A stretch of DNA of 59,737 bases from an uncultured Lentisphaeraceae bacterium (GTDB lineage: Bacteria > Verrucomicrobiota > Kiritimatiellia > RFP12 > DVOR01): the NCBI GenBank assembly GCA_949289005.1, contig CASEMQ010000014.1:1-59737 (forward strand). Direction: 5' to 3'. The position numbers and the translations under genes were made by a program. The stretch's first letter is position 1, and the number at the start of each line of letters is the position of its first letter. This document shows, piece after piece, positions 48,871 to 56,115 of this stretch. Under the pieces are notes generated by a model, which worked only from the letters and a program-made list of their open reading frames with translations, was not told the origin of the DNA and made no database searches.

Positions 48871-48905
48871 TTGGGAAATCACAACGGACACGAGAAAGGA
48901 CACGA
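48871..48905 (+). repeat. CACAAAGGA repeat, degenerate copy 3
   Basis: GGGAAATCACAACGGACACG then AGAAAGGACACGACG ends directly at the ATG 48908 and provides AAAGGA as Shine-Dalgarno. Confidence 0.5.
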
Positions 48906-48907
48906 CG

Positions 48908-49267
48908 ATGAGTGAGCGTTTGGCGAAGGGGGTTTTGAGCCTCTCGAAGCTGAAGTGGGAGGTGGGTGCGGACGGGCGGCGCCGGCGGAAGCCGGGGAGC
49001 TCGGACGCGGCGCCGGACTACTTCGGGACGATGGCCGCGGAGGTGGGGCGGGCGTGCGGCGGAGACGCCATCAAGCTGCGCCTGGCGGGCTGGGCGCGGA
49101 AGTCGCAGAAGACGGGGCGGCCGTACATTGAGCTGAGCCTGGAGTTTGACAGCAAGGAGTCGCGGCGGCTGGCGTTGGAGGGCGAGGCACCCGTTCCGGC
49201 GGCACCTGCGGCCTACGACGGCACGGTGCGTCCGGACGACACGTGCGACGAGGATCTGCCGTTCTAA
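48908..49267 (+). CDS. Putative phage single-stranded-DNA-binding protein
   Basis: This 119-aa protein ends in DDTCDEDLPF, an acidic tail with a terminal Phe like the DDDIPF tip of SSB proteins that recruits repair partners. The core (IKLRLAGWARKSQKTGRPYI, ELSLEFDSKE) could form an OB-type strand pair, and the N-terminus is basic (LSLSKLKWEVGADGRRRRK). It is not a standard SSB by sequence, so the call rests on the tail and the location between replication and RusA genes. Confidence 0.5.
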   Translation: MSERLAKGVLSLSKLKWEVGADGRRRRKPGSSDAAPDYFGTMAAEVGRACGGDAIKLRLAGWARKSQKTGRPYIELSLEFDSKESRRLALEGEAPVPAAPAAYDGTVRPDDTCDEDLPF

Positions 49268-49291
49268 CGGCGCGAAGGAAAGGACGTGACG

Positions 49292-49660
49292 ATGAAAGAC
49301 GATGACATTGAGACGATGATGGACCGGCTGGAGCGGAAGCTGGGAGCGGGCGAGTTCGTGGTGGCGCTGGTCTTCGCCGGGCGTGTGAAGCGGCATTTCG
49401 GATCGAGCGGTCTGACGATGCGGCTGGGTATGGTGGAGCGGCGCGCACCGGACCTGATTGTCAAGGACGGGAACGACCCGGAGCGCGTGGGGCGCGCGCT
49501 GACGGCGGCCTCGGTGGCGCGTGCGGTGAGGGAGTGTCAGGACGTCATCGCCCAGACGGTGGGCGACCGGGCGCAGGCGCTGTTGCGGGATTTCGGCGAG
49601 GTGCGCGAGATCCGCTCGCCCCTGCGCGACAAGCGCAGCGGGAAGGAGGCGACCCCATGA
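49292..49660 (+). CDS. Phage protein of unknown function
   Basis: This 122-aa mainly helical protein (DDIETMMDRLERKLGAGEFV, VARAVRECQDVIAQTVGDRA) has no recognised family. ATG 49292 is favoured over GTG 49286 because AAAGGA lies 8-13 nt upstream. It overlaps the RusA start by four bases. Confidence 0.5.
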   Translation: MKDDDIETMMDRLERKLGAGEFVVALVFAGRVKRHFGSSGLTMRLGMVERRAPDLIVKDGNDPERVGRALTAASVARAVRECQDVIAQTVGDRAQALLRDFGEVREIRSPLRDKRSGKEATP

Positions 49661-50121
49661 CCCTGACCCTACCCATCAACCCGCGCGACCTGCCGACGGC
49701 GCAGCAGAAGGGCGTGACGCGGGACGGGCGCGTGTACACGAAGGCTACGGTGCTGAAGGCGCACAGGCGGCTGATGTGGCTCTTGCGCGAGGCCTTTCAT
49801 GCTGAGGCTGACAAGGACAAATGGCACGGCTGCTACGGCTTCCCGCAGCTCTCCTACGTGCGCCAACCCGACCGCGCGTGGAAGTGCAGCATCTTGTTTG
49901 TCTACCCGGTCGGACACCGGCCGCGCCGCTTCGAAGGCGCGCCCAAAACGACGCGCCCGGACGTGGACAACGTGGCCAAGCTGGTGCTCGACGCCATCAC
50001 GGACGCGTGTGTTGCGTGGCTGGACGACGGGCAGGTGGCCGAGCTTTCGCTGGCCAAGCGTTTCGCGATCGCGGGCGAGGAGCCGCACATCGCCCTCGTC
50101 CTGTATCCGATGTCGATGTGA
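49657..50121 (+). CDS. rusA: RusA-family Holliday junction resolvase
   Basis: This 154-aa metal-dependent nuclease resolves four-way junctions, here probably on phage replication intermediates before packaging. The signature TRPDVDNVAKLVLDAITDAC, followed by WLDDGQVAEL, gives the Asp residues of the active site. The length is usual for the phage family. AAGGAGG lies 8 nt before ATG 49657. Confidence 0.9.
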   Translation: MTLTLPINPRDLPTAQQKGVTRDGRVYTKATVLKAHRRLMWLLREAFHAEADKDKWHGCYGFPQLSYVRQPDRAWKCSILFVYPVGHRPRRFEGAPKTTRPDVDNVAKLVLDAITDACVAWLDDGQVAELSLAKRFAIAGEEPHIALVLYPMSM

Positions 50122-50135
50122 GGGGAGGGGAAGGC

Positions 50136-50222
50136 ATGGACGCAAGGACTCGGAAGCGGGCCGAGGCTTTCAGGAAGAGGCTCGGCGACACCCTCGCGCC
50201 CAAGAGGAAGGGAGAGGCATGA
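50136..50222 (+). CDS. Tiny basic peptide (28 aa)
   Basis: MDARTRKRAEAFRKRLGDTL and eight more residues; nearly half Arg/Lys. It has a good Shine-Dalgarno (GGAGGGGAAGG) and its stop overlaps the terminase small-subunit start (ATGA). It could be a true small protein or a translational coupling leader for terS. Confidence 0.45.
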   Translation: MDARTRKRAEAFRKRLGDTLAPKRKGEA

Positions 50223-50710
50223 GCACGAAGCGCGGAACGTTTGGCGAGGCGGAGGCCCCGGCGGCCGGAGGCGGGGCGTTGGCGAACGCGCGGCACGAGC
50301 GCTTCGCGCAGCTGGTGGTGGCGGGGCGGAGCCAGGCCGACGCCTACCGCGAGGTCTACCCGCGGAGCGCGGGGTGGAAGGACAAGACGGTGTGGGAGAA
50401 GGCGAGCAGGCTGGCCGGCAAGGTTGGGGCAAGGGTGAGCGCGCTCCAGCGCGCGGCGGCGGACGCGGCGGTGTGCTCGGCGCGAGAGATGCAGGAGCGG
50501 CTGAGTAGGCAGTTCCGCGCGCTCGACGAGGCCGGGGAGGTGGATGCGATGGTCAAGGTGGGCGCACTGCTGGCGAAGCTGACGGGGGCGGAGGCGGCGA
50601 CGCGGTTGGAGGTGCGTAACGGGGGCGTGACGGCGGACTACGCGCCGCCGCCGGCCGTGGCGCGGATGGACGACGAGGCGCTGCTCGCGTTGGCGACGGC
50701 GCGGGAGTGA
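50219..50710 (+). CDS. terS: Terminase small subunit
   Basis: This 163-aa protein has the Terminase_2-type opening ANARHERFAQLVVAGRSQAD AYREVYP (split for length), TVWEKASRLAGKVGARVSAL and a helical oligomerisation region. It recognises the pac or cos site on phage DNA and hands it to the large subunit. The gene is separated from terL by one small gene. Confidence 0.85.
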   Translation: MSTKRGTFGEAEAPAAGGGALANARHERFAQLVVAGRSQADAYREVYPRSAGWKDKTVWEKASRLAGKVGARVSALQRAAADAAVCSAREMQERLSRQFRALDEAGEVDAMVKVGALLAKLTGAEAATRLEVRNGGVTADYAPPPAVARMDDEALLALATARE

Positions 50711-50729
50711 GGCGGCGAGGAGGCGCGCG

Positions 50730-51266
50730 GTGCCGGAGTGTCACACGTGCAAGTGGAACGGCAAGGGCAACGCCGCGGCGTGCCTGGCCTGCGGCGGGCC
50801 CGACGAGGGGCACGTCTTCGGCAACCGCACGTGGGCGCGGGAGGGCGGCGGGCGGCGCCACATGGCAAGCCTGGAGGGCGTGACGGCGGCGGTGGGGGCG
50901 CGGAGCTTCGACGACACGGGCGCGGCCTACCACGCCGGGACGCTGGCCGAGGCGATCGGCGAGCGGGCGGCCTTCGCCTGCGCGCCGGAGGCGGAGCTGG
51001 CGGTGCGGCGGATGATGGACACGCTGGCGGGGTTGCCGCCGGAGCTGCTGCTGGTCTTCATGGCGCAACACAGGGGGCGGACGGCGCGGCAGGCGGTGGC
51101 CGTCGCGGCGCGGGTGTGCAAGGTGAGCGAGCGGACGGTGTGGAGAAGTTTGGCGACGCTTCGGGCGCACGGCTCGCCTCTGGCGGCGCTCTTCGGGGAC
51201 GCACCGGCGGAGAGCGAGGCGACGCGCGCCGAGGCCGTCCAGCCGGAGCTGGAGCTGGGGCTATGA
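50730..51266 (+). CDS. HTH/zinc-motif phage protein between terminase genes
   Basis: This 178-aa protein starts with GTG at 50730 behind GAGGAGG. Its N-terminus (CHTCKWNGKGNAAACLACGG) has four cysteines and a His that could bind zinc; the C-terminal part has a helix-turn-helix (VCKVSERTVWRSLATLRAHG). Probably a late regulator or packaging accessory factor. Its stop overlaps the terL start. Confidence 0.55.
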   Translation: MPECHTCKWNGKGNAAACLACGGPDEGHVFGNRTWAREGGGRRHMASLEGVTAAVGARSFDDTGAAYHAGTLAEAIGERAAFACAPEAELAVRRMMDTLAGLPPELLLVFMAQHRGRTARQAVAVAARVCKVSERTVWRSLATLRAHGSPLAALFGDAPAESEATRAEAVQPELELGL

Positions 51267-52708
51267 CGGACGGCGCGCGGCGGGCGGCGACGGAACTCCT
51301 GCGGCGGCGGGCGCGGCACGACCTGCTAGCCTTCATGGCGTGGACGTGGCAGGGGGCGGGGCCGTTCCTGGTGGGGCGGCACACGCGGGCGATCTGCGCG
51401 CGCCTGACGCGGGCGGTGGCGGACTGGGAGCGCGGGGTGAGCACGCAGCTGGTGCTCTCGGTGCCCTTCCGCCACGGCAAAAGCGAGATCGCCAAGGCCT
51501 TCCAGGCCTTCTTCTTGGGGCGGTGCGCGGCGGCCCAGCCGAGCGTGCTGGAGGCGTGCTACAACGCGGAGCTGGCGGTGGACTTCTCCAAGGCGGTGCG
51601 CGACCTCGTGCGCTCGGAGGCCTACCAGGCGCTCTTCCCCGGCGTCCTGCCGCGTCCCGGGAGCAACCGCGCGAACTTATGGCAGCTGCAGGGCTCGCAG
51701 AGCAAGGTGCGCGCCACGGGCCTCATCAACGGCAGCAGCACCGGCTTCGGCGCGAACCTGATCGTGGTGGACGACTACCTGCGCGGCCACGCCGAGAGCC
51801 GCTCCAAGACCCTCAAGCGCGCCATCCAGAACGCCTTCCAGAGCGACGTCTACACCCGCCAGAACGCGCCCGCGGCCATCGTGCTGGTGATCGCCACGCA
51901 GTGGGCGACGGATGACCTCATCGGCGCCATCGAGGCCGAGAGCGGCGAGGGCGGGCGGTTCGCGGGGTTCGAGTTCCTGCGCTTCCCGGCGCGGAGGGCA
52001 GGGGCGTACGAAACGCTCTTTCCGGAGCTCTATCCGGCGGACTGGTACGCGCGGCAGCGGGCGGCGCTGGGGCCGAGGATGGCGGCGGCATTGCTGGACT
52101 GCGCGCCCCAGCCGGAGGAGGGCGGGCGCTTCGACGTGGGCAAGGTGCGCCTGCACACGGATCTGGCGACGTGGCCGAAGGCGCGGGAGGTGCGGGCGTG
52201 GGACCTCGCCTCCAGCGCCAAGGAGCGCGACGGCGTGGACCCGGACTGGACGTGGGGCGTGCGCGCCGCGCTCACCGGCAACGCCCGCGACGGCTGGGAG
52301 CTGTGGGTGCGCCACGCGGTCTGCTGCCGCAAGGAGGCCCCCGAGCGCGACGCGCTCATCCGCGCCACCGCCCGCGCCGACGGGCCAGCCGTCGGCCAGC
52401 GTATCGAGGCTTACGGCGCGTACAAGGACGCGGCGGCGACCCTCAAGGCCGCGCTGGCGGGCGTGGCGAGCGTGCGGCCGGTGCGCCTGCCGGGCGACAA
52501 GACGGTGAAGGCCGCGCCGCTGGAGCCGCTCTTCGACGCCGGGCGCGTGCACATCTACGTCGGCCCCGGCGGGATGGACGCCGCGACGCTCGACCGCTGG
52601 CGCGAGGACTTCGCCGCCTTCCCCGAGGGCCCGCACGACGACGCGGTGGACGCCACCGCCCTGGCTTACCACGCCCTCGCCGACGCGGGGAGCCGGATGC
52701 TGATCTGA
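51263..52708 (+). CDS. terL: Terminase large subunit
   Basis: This 481-aa packaging motor has an ATPase domain (Walker-A-like VPFRHGKSEIAK, Walker B LIVVDDY, coupling motif IATQWATDD) and a C-terminal RNase-H-like nuclease (acidic residues in VRAWDLASSAK and GPHDDAVDATALAYH). Full length. ATGA overlap with the preceding gene. It translocates DNA into the procapsid through the portal. Confidence 0.93.
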   Translation: MTDGARRAATELLRRRARHDLLAFMAWTWQGAGPFLVGRHTRAICARLTRAVADWERGVSTQLVLSVPFRHGKSEIAKAFQAFFLGRCAAAQPSVLEACYNAELAVDFSKAVRDLVRSEAYQALFPGVLPRPGSNRANLWQLQGSQSKVRATGLINGSSTGFGANLIVVDDYLRGHAESRSKTLKRAIQNAFQSDVYTRQNAPAAIVLVIATQWATDDLIGAIEAESGEGGRFAGFEFLRFPARRAGAYETLFPELYPADWYARQRAALGPRMAAALLDCAPQPEEGGRFDVGKVRLHTDLATWPKAREVRAWDLASSAKERDGVDPDWTWGVRAALTGNARDGWELWVRHAVCCRKEAPERDALIRATARADGPAVGQRIEAYGAYKDAAATLKAALAGVASVRPVRLPGDKTVKAAPLEPLFDAGRVHIYVGPGGMDAATLDRWREDFAAFPEGPHDDAVDATALAYHALADAGSRMLI

Positions 52709-52711
52709 GGG

Positions 52712-52740
52712 TTGCGACGTTATAGCGAGTTTGCTATAAT
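52712..52740 (+). promoter_or_regulatory. Toxin-antitoxin promoter with overlapping operator
   Basis: TTGCGA (52712-52717), a 17-nt spacer, then TATAAT (52735-52740) preceded by TGC. The perfect inverted repeat TTATAGC-N6-GCTATAA (52720-52739) covers the spacer and -10 and is a likely antitoxin operator. The ATG begins 8 nt after the -10, with no Shine-Dalgarno. Confidence 0.75.
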
Positions 52741-52747
52741 ACGCGCC

Positions 52748-53068
52748 ATGAAGAAACGCATCCGGTTTTCCACGCAGGCGAAAGATTTCATCTGGGCGCT
52801 CAAGGCGACCGCCTTTGACAAGCTCCAAGCCTCGCTTCGACGCTTGAGCGACGAAGGGCGGCTCCCCGCGCCCTACGCCGAGAAGGTCGAGGGGCGGGAG
52901 AACCTCTTCGAGATCCGGGTGAAGGACGGCGAGCAGATCCGCGTCTTCTACGCCTACGCCAAGGGCGACGACGTGTGGCTGCTCTCGGGCTTCGTGAAGA
53001 AGACGCAGAAGACGCCGCCGGCGGAGATCCGCAAGGCGCTCAAGATCAGGAAGGAGCTGGGACTATGA
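52748..53068 (+). CDS. HigB/RelE-type toxin (phage Gp49-like)
   Basis: This 106-aa protein of the RelE superfamily (RFSTQAKDFIWALKATAFDK, LFEIRVKDGEQIRVFYAYA, LLSGFVKKTQKTPPAEI) is presumably a ribosome-dependent mRNA interferase. Toxin first, antitoxin second is the HigBA order. Its message is probably leaderless. It sits as a moron between terL and portal, with its own promoter, so it can be expressed in the lysogen and may stabilise the prophage or block other phages. Confidence 0.85.
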   Translation: MKKRIRFSTQAKDFIWALKATAFDKLQASLRRLSDEGRLPAPYAEKVEGRENLFEIRVKDGEQIRVFYAYAKGDDVWLLSGFVKKTQKTPPAEIRKALKIRKELGL

Positions 53069-53379
53069 AGACGAAGAAGAGCTACGAGGAGCTGTGCCGC
53101 GAGAGCGACGCGTTCTGGGAGAAGATGTGCGCCCGCGCCAAGGCCGACCCGAACTACCCGGCCATCGCCGCCGAGGTGAACGCCGAGATCGACGCGGCCT
53201 TCGCGATGGAAAAGGCGCGCGCGGAGGCGGGGCTCACGCAGGCGCAGGTGGCCGAGCGCATGGGCACCACGCAGTCGAGCGTCGCGCGGATGAGCAGGGG
53301 GCGCGTCTCGCTCCCCTCCCTCGCCCGTTACCTCGCCGCCTGCGGCAAACGCATGGAGATCACGCTCCGCCAGCTGTGA
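53065..53379 (+). CDS. HigA-type XRE antitoxin
   Basis: This 104-aa protein has a toxin-binding helical N-terminus (SYEELCRESDAFWEKMCARA) and a C-terminal XRE helix-turn-helix (AGLTQAQVAERMGTTQSSVA, RMSRGRVSLPSLARYLAACG). It should neutralise the toxin and repress the operon at the 52720-52739 palindrome. Translationally coupled to the toxin (ATGA). Confidence 0.87.
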   Translation: MKTKKSYEELCRESDAFWEKMCARAKADPNYPAIAAEVNAEIDAAFAMEKARAEAGLTQAQVAERMGTTQSSVARMSRGRVSLPSLARYLAACGKRMEITLRQL

Positions 53380-53390
53380 GGCGCGCCTCT

Positions 53391-53543
53391 GGAAGTTTGG
53401 AAGTTTGGAGGCTTAGAGGCTTGGAGGGGCGCCGGAGGTTGAGGCCCGTTCCGCCGCAGTCGGCGATCGAGCCTGCATGGGTGTGGGGCGTAGCCCCACC
53501 CACGTGGAACCAAGCCTCCAAACTTCCAAGCCTCCAAACTTCC
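53391..53543. repeat. TTGGA-octamer cassette A (antitoxin/portal gap)
   Basis: The left arm has GGAAGTTTGGAAGTTTGGAG and GCTTAGAGGCTTGGAGG; the core has GTGGGGCGTAGCCCCAC; the right arm has CCAAGCCTCCAAACTTCC repeated. It is followed by CGCGTGTCAGCGCG, which recurs after cassette C. Confidence 0.7.
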
Positions 53544-53592
53544 TGACGCGCCGCGCCCGCGCGCGTGTCAGCGCGTTGCGCGGGGTGGCGGA

Positions 53593-55053
53593 ATGAGCAT
53601 CATCGACGAGCGACGGCACCCCATCCTTGACCTGCGCGAGCGGAAGCTGCGCCTGAACCGCCTGGCCTGCCTGGGCGGCGAGGCTTACGTGCGCGCGCGC
53701 CTCTGGCGCGCCCCGAACGAGAGCCGCCTGAGCTGGGAGGGCCACTCGGCCATCCAGAGCTACGGCTCGTGGGACACGGGGCGGCGCGACCGCGCCGTCT
53801 GCCACCGCGAGGCCGGGCGCATCGCCGACAAAATCAACCAGTACCTCTTCGCCCGCCCACCGCGGCGCGACGGCGCGGACGAGGCGTTCGTGGCCGACGC
53901 GGGGACGGGGGGCGAGTCGCTCGCCGAGATCTGGCAGGAGGTCAGCACGGCCATCACCTGCTGCGGCTGGTGCTGGGTGGCCATCGTCTCGCCGCGCACG
54001 CCCGAGGGCATCAGCCTGGCCGAGGCGCAGGCGCGCGGACTCCGCCCTCGCCTAGCCGTCCTCTGGCCGTGGGAGGTGCCGGACTGGCGCTTCGGCGCGG
54101 ACGGCGTGCTCGAATGGGCCATCACCGAGGCGCACGTGCGCGAGGACGCCGACCCGCTGGCGGACGCCAAGGACGTGCGCCTGCGCACCCTCTGGCGCAC
54201 CGTCGAGGGCGGGCGCGTGGGCTACACGGTGCTGCGCGACGGGGCGCAGGTGGCCGAGGGCGAGCTCGCGCCCGGCGCGCCGATGCCGCTCTTCTGCGTG
54301 GGCCGCCCGAGCCCCGACCCTTGGTGGTTCGACGAGGCCGAGGCCGTCCAGGCCCAGCTCACCAACCTCGACAGCCTCCACAACGAGAACCTCGCGCGCA
54401 CCGTCTACCCCCAGCTCATCATCTCCGCCGGCACCTTCGACAACCTGGAGGCGAAGCTGGCCGAGGTGGCCACCGGCGAGGGTGGCCGGCGCGTCATCGA
54501 GCTGGTCAAGGAGCTGACGCGCTCGGTGGACGCCCCCATCGTCGAGAGCGCGGAGGAGAGCGGCATCACCCGCTACATCCAGCCCAACGCCTCCGACCTC
54601 AAGGCCATCCCCGACACCATCCGCGAGGGCCGCGCCGCCCTCTTCGAGTCCGTCGGCCTCGCCCTCTTCAACCGCGAGCAACGCCAGATCCAGACCGCCG
54701 AGAGCAAGGCCTTCGACCACCTCGACACCGCCGCAACCCTCCGCCAGCGCGCCAACCTCCTCGAGGAGGCCGAGCGCCGCTCCGTCGCCCTCCTCCAGGC
54801 CGCCGACCCCGCCTTCCGCGCCTACGAGCCCGTCTGGAACAAGGACTTCGACGTCCCCGACGCCACCGGCGACGCGCAGGCCCTCCTCCAGGTGGGCAAC
54901 CTGCCCAACCTCACGCTCACCCAGCGCAAGGCCCTCCTCCGCGCCGCCACCACCGTGCTCGACGCCGTCGCCCCCCTCTCGCAGGACGACCGCCGCGCCA
55001 TCGACGCCGAGATCGACGCCCTCACCGACGATCCGGGAGGCTTGGATGTTTAG
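53593..55053 (+). CDS. Phage portal protein
   Basis: This 486-aa protein occupies the portal position after terL. It shows portal-like features: an N-terminal domain with AYVRARLWRAPNESRLSWEG, WCWVAIVSPR, WPWEVPDWRFG, a long stem helix region (EAVQAQLTNLDSLHNENLAR), and QPNASDLKAIPDTIREGRAA with EQRQIQTAESKAFD typical of portals. It forms the dodecameric DNA channel at one capsid vertex. The final codons (GGLDV and the TAG) lie inside cassette B. Confidence 0.82.
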   Translation: MSIIDERRHPILDLRERKLRLNRLACLGGEAYVRARLWRAPNESRLSWEGHSAIQSYGSWDTGRRDRAVCHREAGRIADKINQYLFARPPRRDGADEAFVADAGTGGESLAEIWQEVSTAITCCGWCWVAIVSPRTPEGISLAEAQARGLRPRLAVLWPWEVPDWRFGADGVLEWAITEAHVREDADPLADAKDVRLRTLWRTVEGGRVGYTVLRDGAQVAEGELAPGAPMPLFCVGRPSPDPWWFDEAEAVQAQLTNLDSLHNENLARTVYPQLIISAGTFDNLEAKLAEVATGEGGRRVIELVKELTRSVDAPIVESAEESGITRYIQPNASDLKAIPDTIREGRAALFESVGLALFNREQRQIQTAESKAFDHLDTAATLRQRANLLEEAERRSVALLQAADPAFRAYEPVWNKDFDVPDATGDAQALLQVGNLPNLTLTQRKALLRAATTVLDAVAPLSQDDRRAIDAEIDALTDDPGGLDV

Positions 55054-55193
55054 CGGCTTGGCTGATTGGAGGGGCCCCGGAGGTTGGAGCCCGGGCTGTC
55101 GCCTGACGGCGACGATTGAAGCCGAGGGGGCGTGGGGCGGAGCCCCACCGAAAAGACGCCAAGCCTCCAAACTTCCAACCATCCAAACTTCCG
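55036..55193. repeat. TTGGA-octamer cassette B (portal/scaffold gap)
   Basis: The left arm GGGAGGCTTGGATG overlaps the portal 3' end and includes its stop; the core has GTCGCC...GGCGACG and GTGGGGCGGAGCCCCAC; the right arm is CCAAGCCTCCAAACTTCC then AACCATCCAAACTTCC. It is followed by CGACTGAAAGGAGTG, the Shine-Dalgarno of the scaffold gene. Confidence 0.75.
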
Positions 55194-55219
55194 CGAACGA
55201 CTGAAAGGAGTGAACCCAC

Positions 55220-55816
55220 ATGACCGACATCGCCGCAATCATCGCCAAGGCCGCCGACGGCCAGCCCCTCGACGACGCCGAGCGCGCCGCCCTCAAGGCC
55301 TGGAAGGCCCCAGACACCAAGGCCCTCGAGGACGCCAACGCCCAGCTTCGCGCGCAGCTCGCGCTCGCCACCGGCGCCAAGGACAAGGGCGCCGCCGAGA
55401 TGGAGACCCTCCGCAAGCAGGTGGCCGACCTCACCAAGGCCGTGGAGACCGAGCGCGCCGAGCGCAAGCGCGCCTCCGAGGAGGCCGCCGCCATCCGCCG
55501 CGCCCAGACCATCGAGGGCCTCCGCGCCAAGCACCACATCGCCTTCATCGACGGCGTGGACCCCGGCCTCACCCGCCAAGCCTTCGAGCACGCCTTCCGC
55601 GACGTGCCCGACCTCGCCGACGAGGCCAAGGTCGCCTCCGCCGTCGAGGCCTTCCGCAAGGCCAACGCCGGCCTCATCAAGGCCGCCCCCGGCGGCCCCG
55701 GCATCCCCCTCGGCGGCAACGGCGCCGACCCCCTGCGCGACGCCTCCTCCGCCACCGAGGCGATGGCCCAGCGCCTCGCCAAGGCCGGCATCGTCAAGCC
55801 CGCCCAGGGCCGCTGA
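55220..55816 (+). CDS. Capsid scaffolding protein
   Basis: This 198-aa highly charged helical protein has a central coiled coil (METLRKQVADLTKAVETERA, RKRASEEAAAIRRAQ) and directly precedes the coat gene, which together identify a scaffolding protein guiding procapsid assembly. The C-terminal tail (MAQRLAKAGIVKPAQGR) is basic, as is usual for coat binding. The Shine-Dalgarno GAAAGGAG comes from the end of cassette B. Confidence 0.75.
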   Translation: MTDIAAIIAKAADGQPLDDAERAALKAWKAPDTKALEDANAQLRAQLALATGAKDKGAAEMETLRKQVADLTKAVETERAERKRASEEAAAIRRAQTIEGLRAKHHIAFIDGVDPGLTRQAFEHAFRDVPDLADEAKVASAVEAFRKANAGLIKAAPGGPGIPLGGNGADPLRDASSATEAMAQRLAKAGIVKPAQGR

Positions 55817-55863
55817 CCTCCCCCCTCTTCACGACGCAAACGCTCACGTTGCTCCGAAACCCA

Positions 55864-55893
55864 CGCCCGGAGGCCATCGGCCCCGGGCTTTTT
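55864..55893 (+). terminator. Terminator between scaffold and coat genes
   Basis: GCCCGG-A-GGCC (55865-55875) pairs with GGCC-CCGGGC (55879-55888), then TTTTT. A partial terminator here could tune the coat-to-scaffold ratio. Confidence 0.65.
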
Positions 55894-56009
55894 GTTGGAG
55901 GCTTGGAGGCTTGGATGGTTGGAAGTTTGGAGGAGCCCCGGGGTGGAAGCCCGTCCCGCCGCCGCAGGCAGGCGACCAAGCCTCCAAGCCTCCAAACCTC
56001 CAAACCTCC
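55894..56009. repeat. TTGGA-octamer cassette C (scaffold/coat gap)
   Basis: The left arm is TTGGAGGC twice, TTGGATGG, TTGGAAGT, TTGGAGGA; the core is GCCCCGGGG, with the right half shortened; the right arm is CAAGCCTCCAAGCCTCC and AAACCTCC twice. CGCGGCGTGTCAGCGCG follows. Confidence 0.75.
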
Positions 56010-56115
56010 CACGCCGCGCCGGGCGCGGCGTGTCAGCGCGGTGCGCGGGTGGTGAAGGGTTGGCCGCGTGGCCTCCCACGCACCAACGAAACACATCAAG
56101 GAAGGATAGGCTCAC

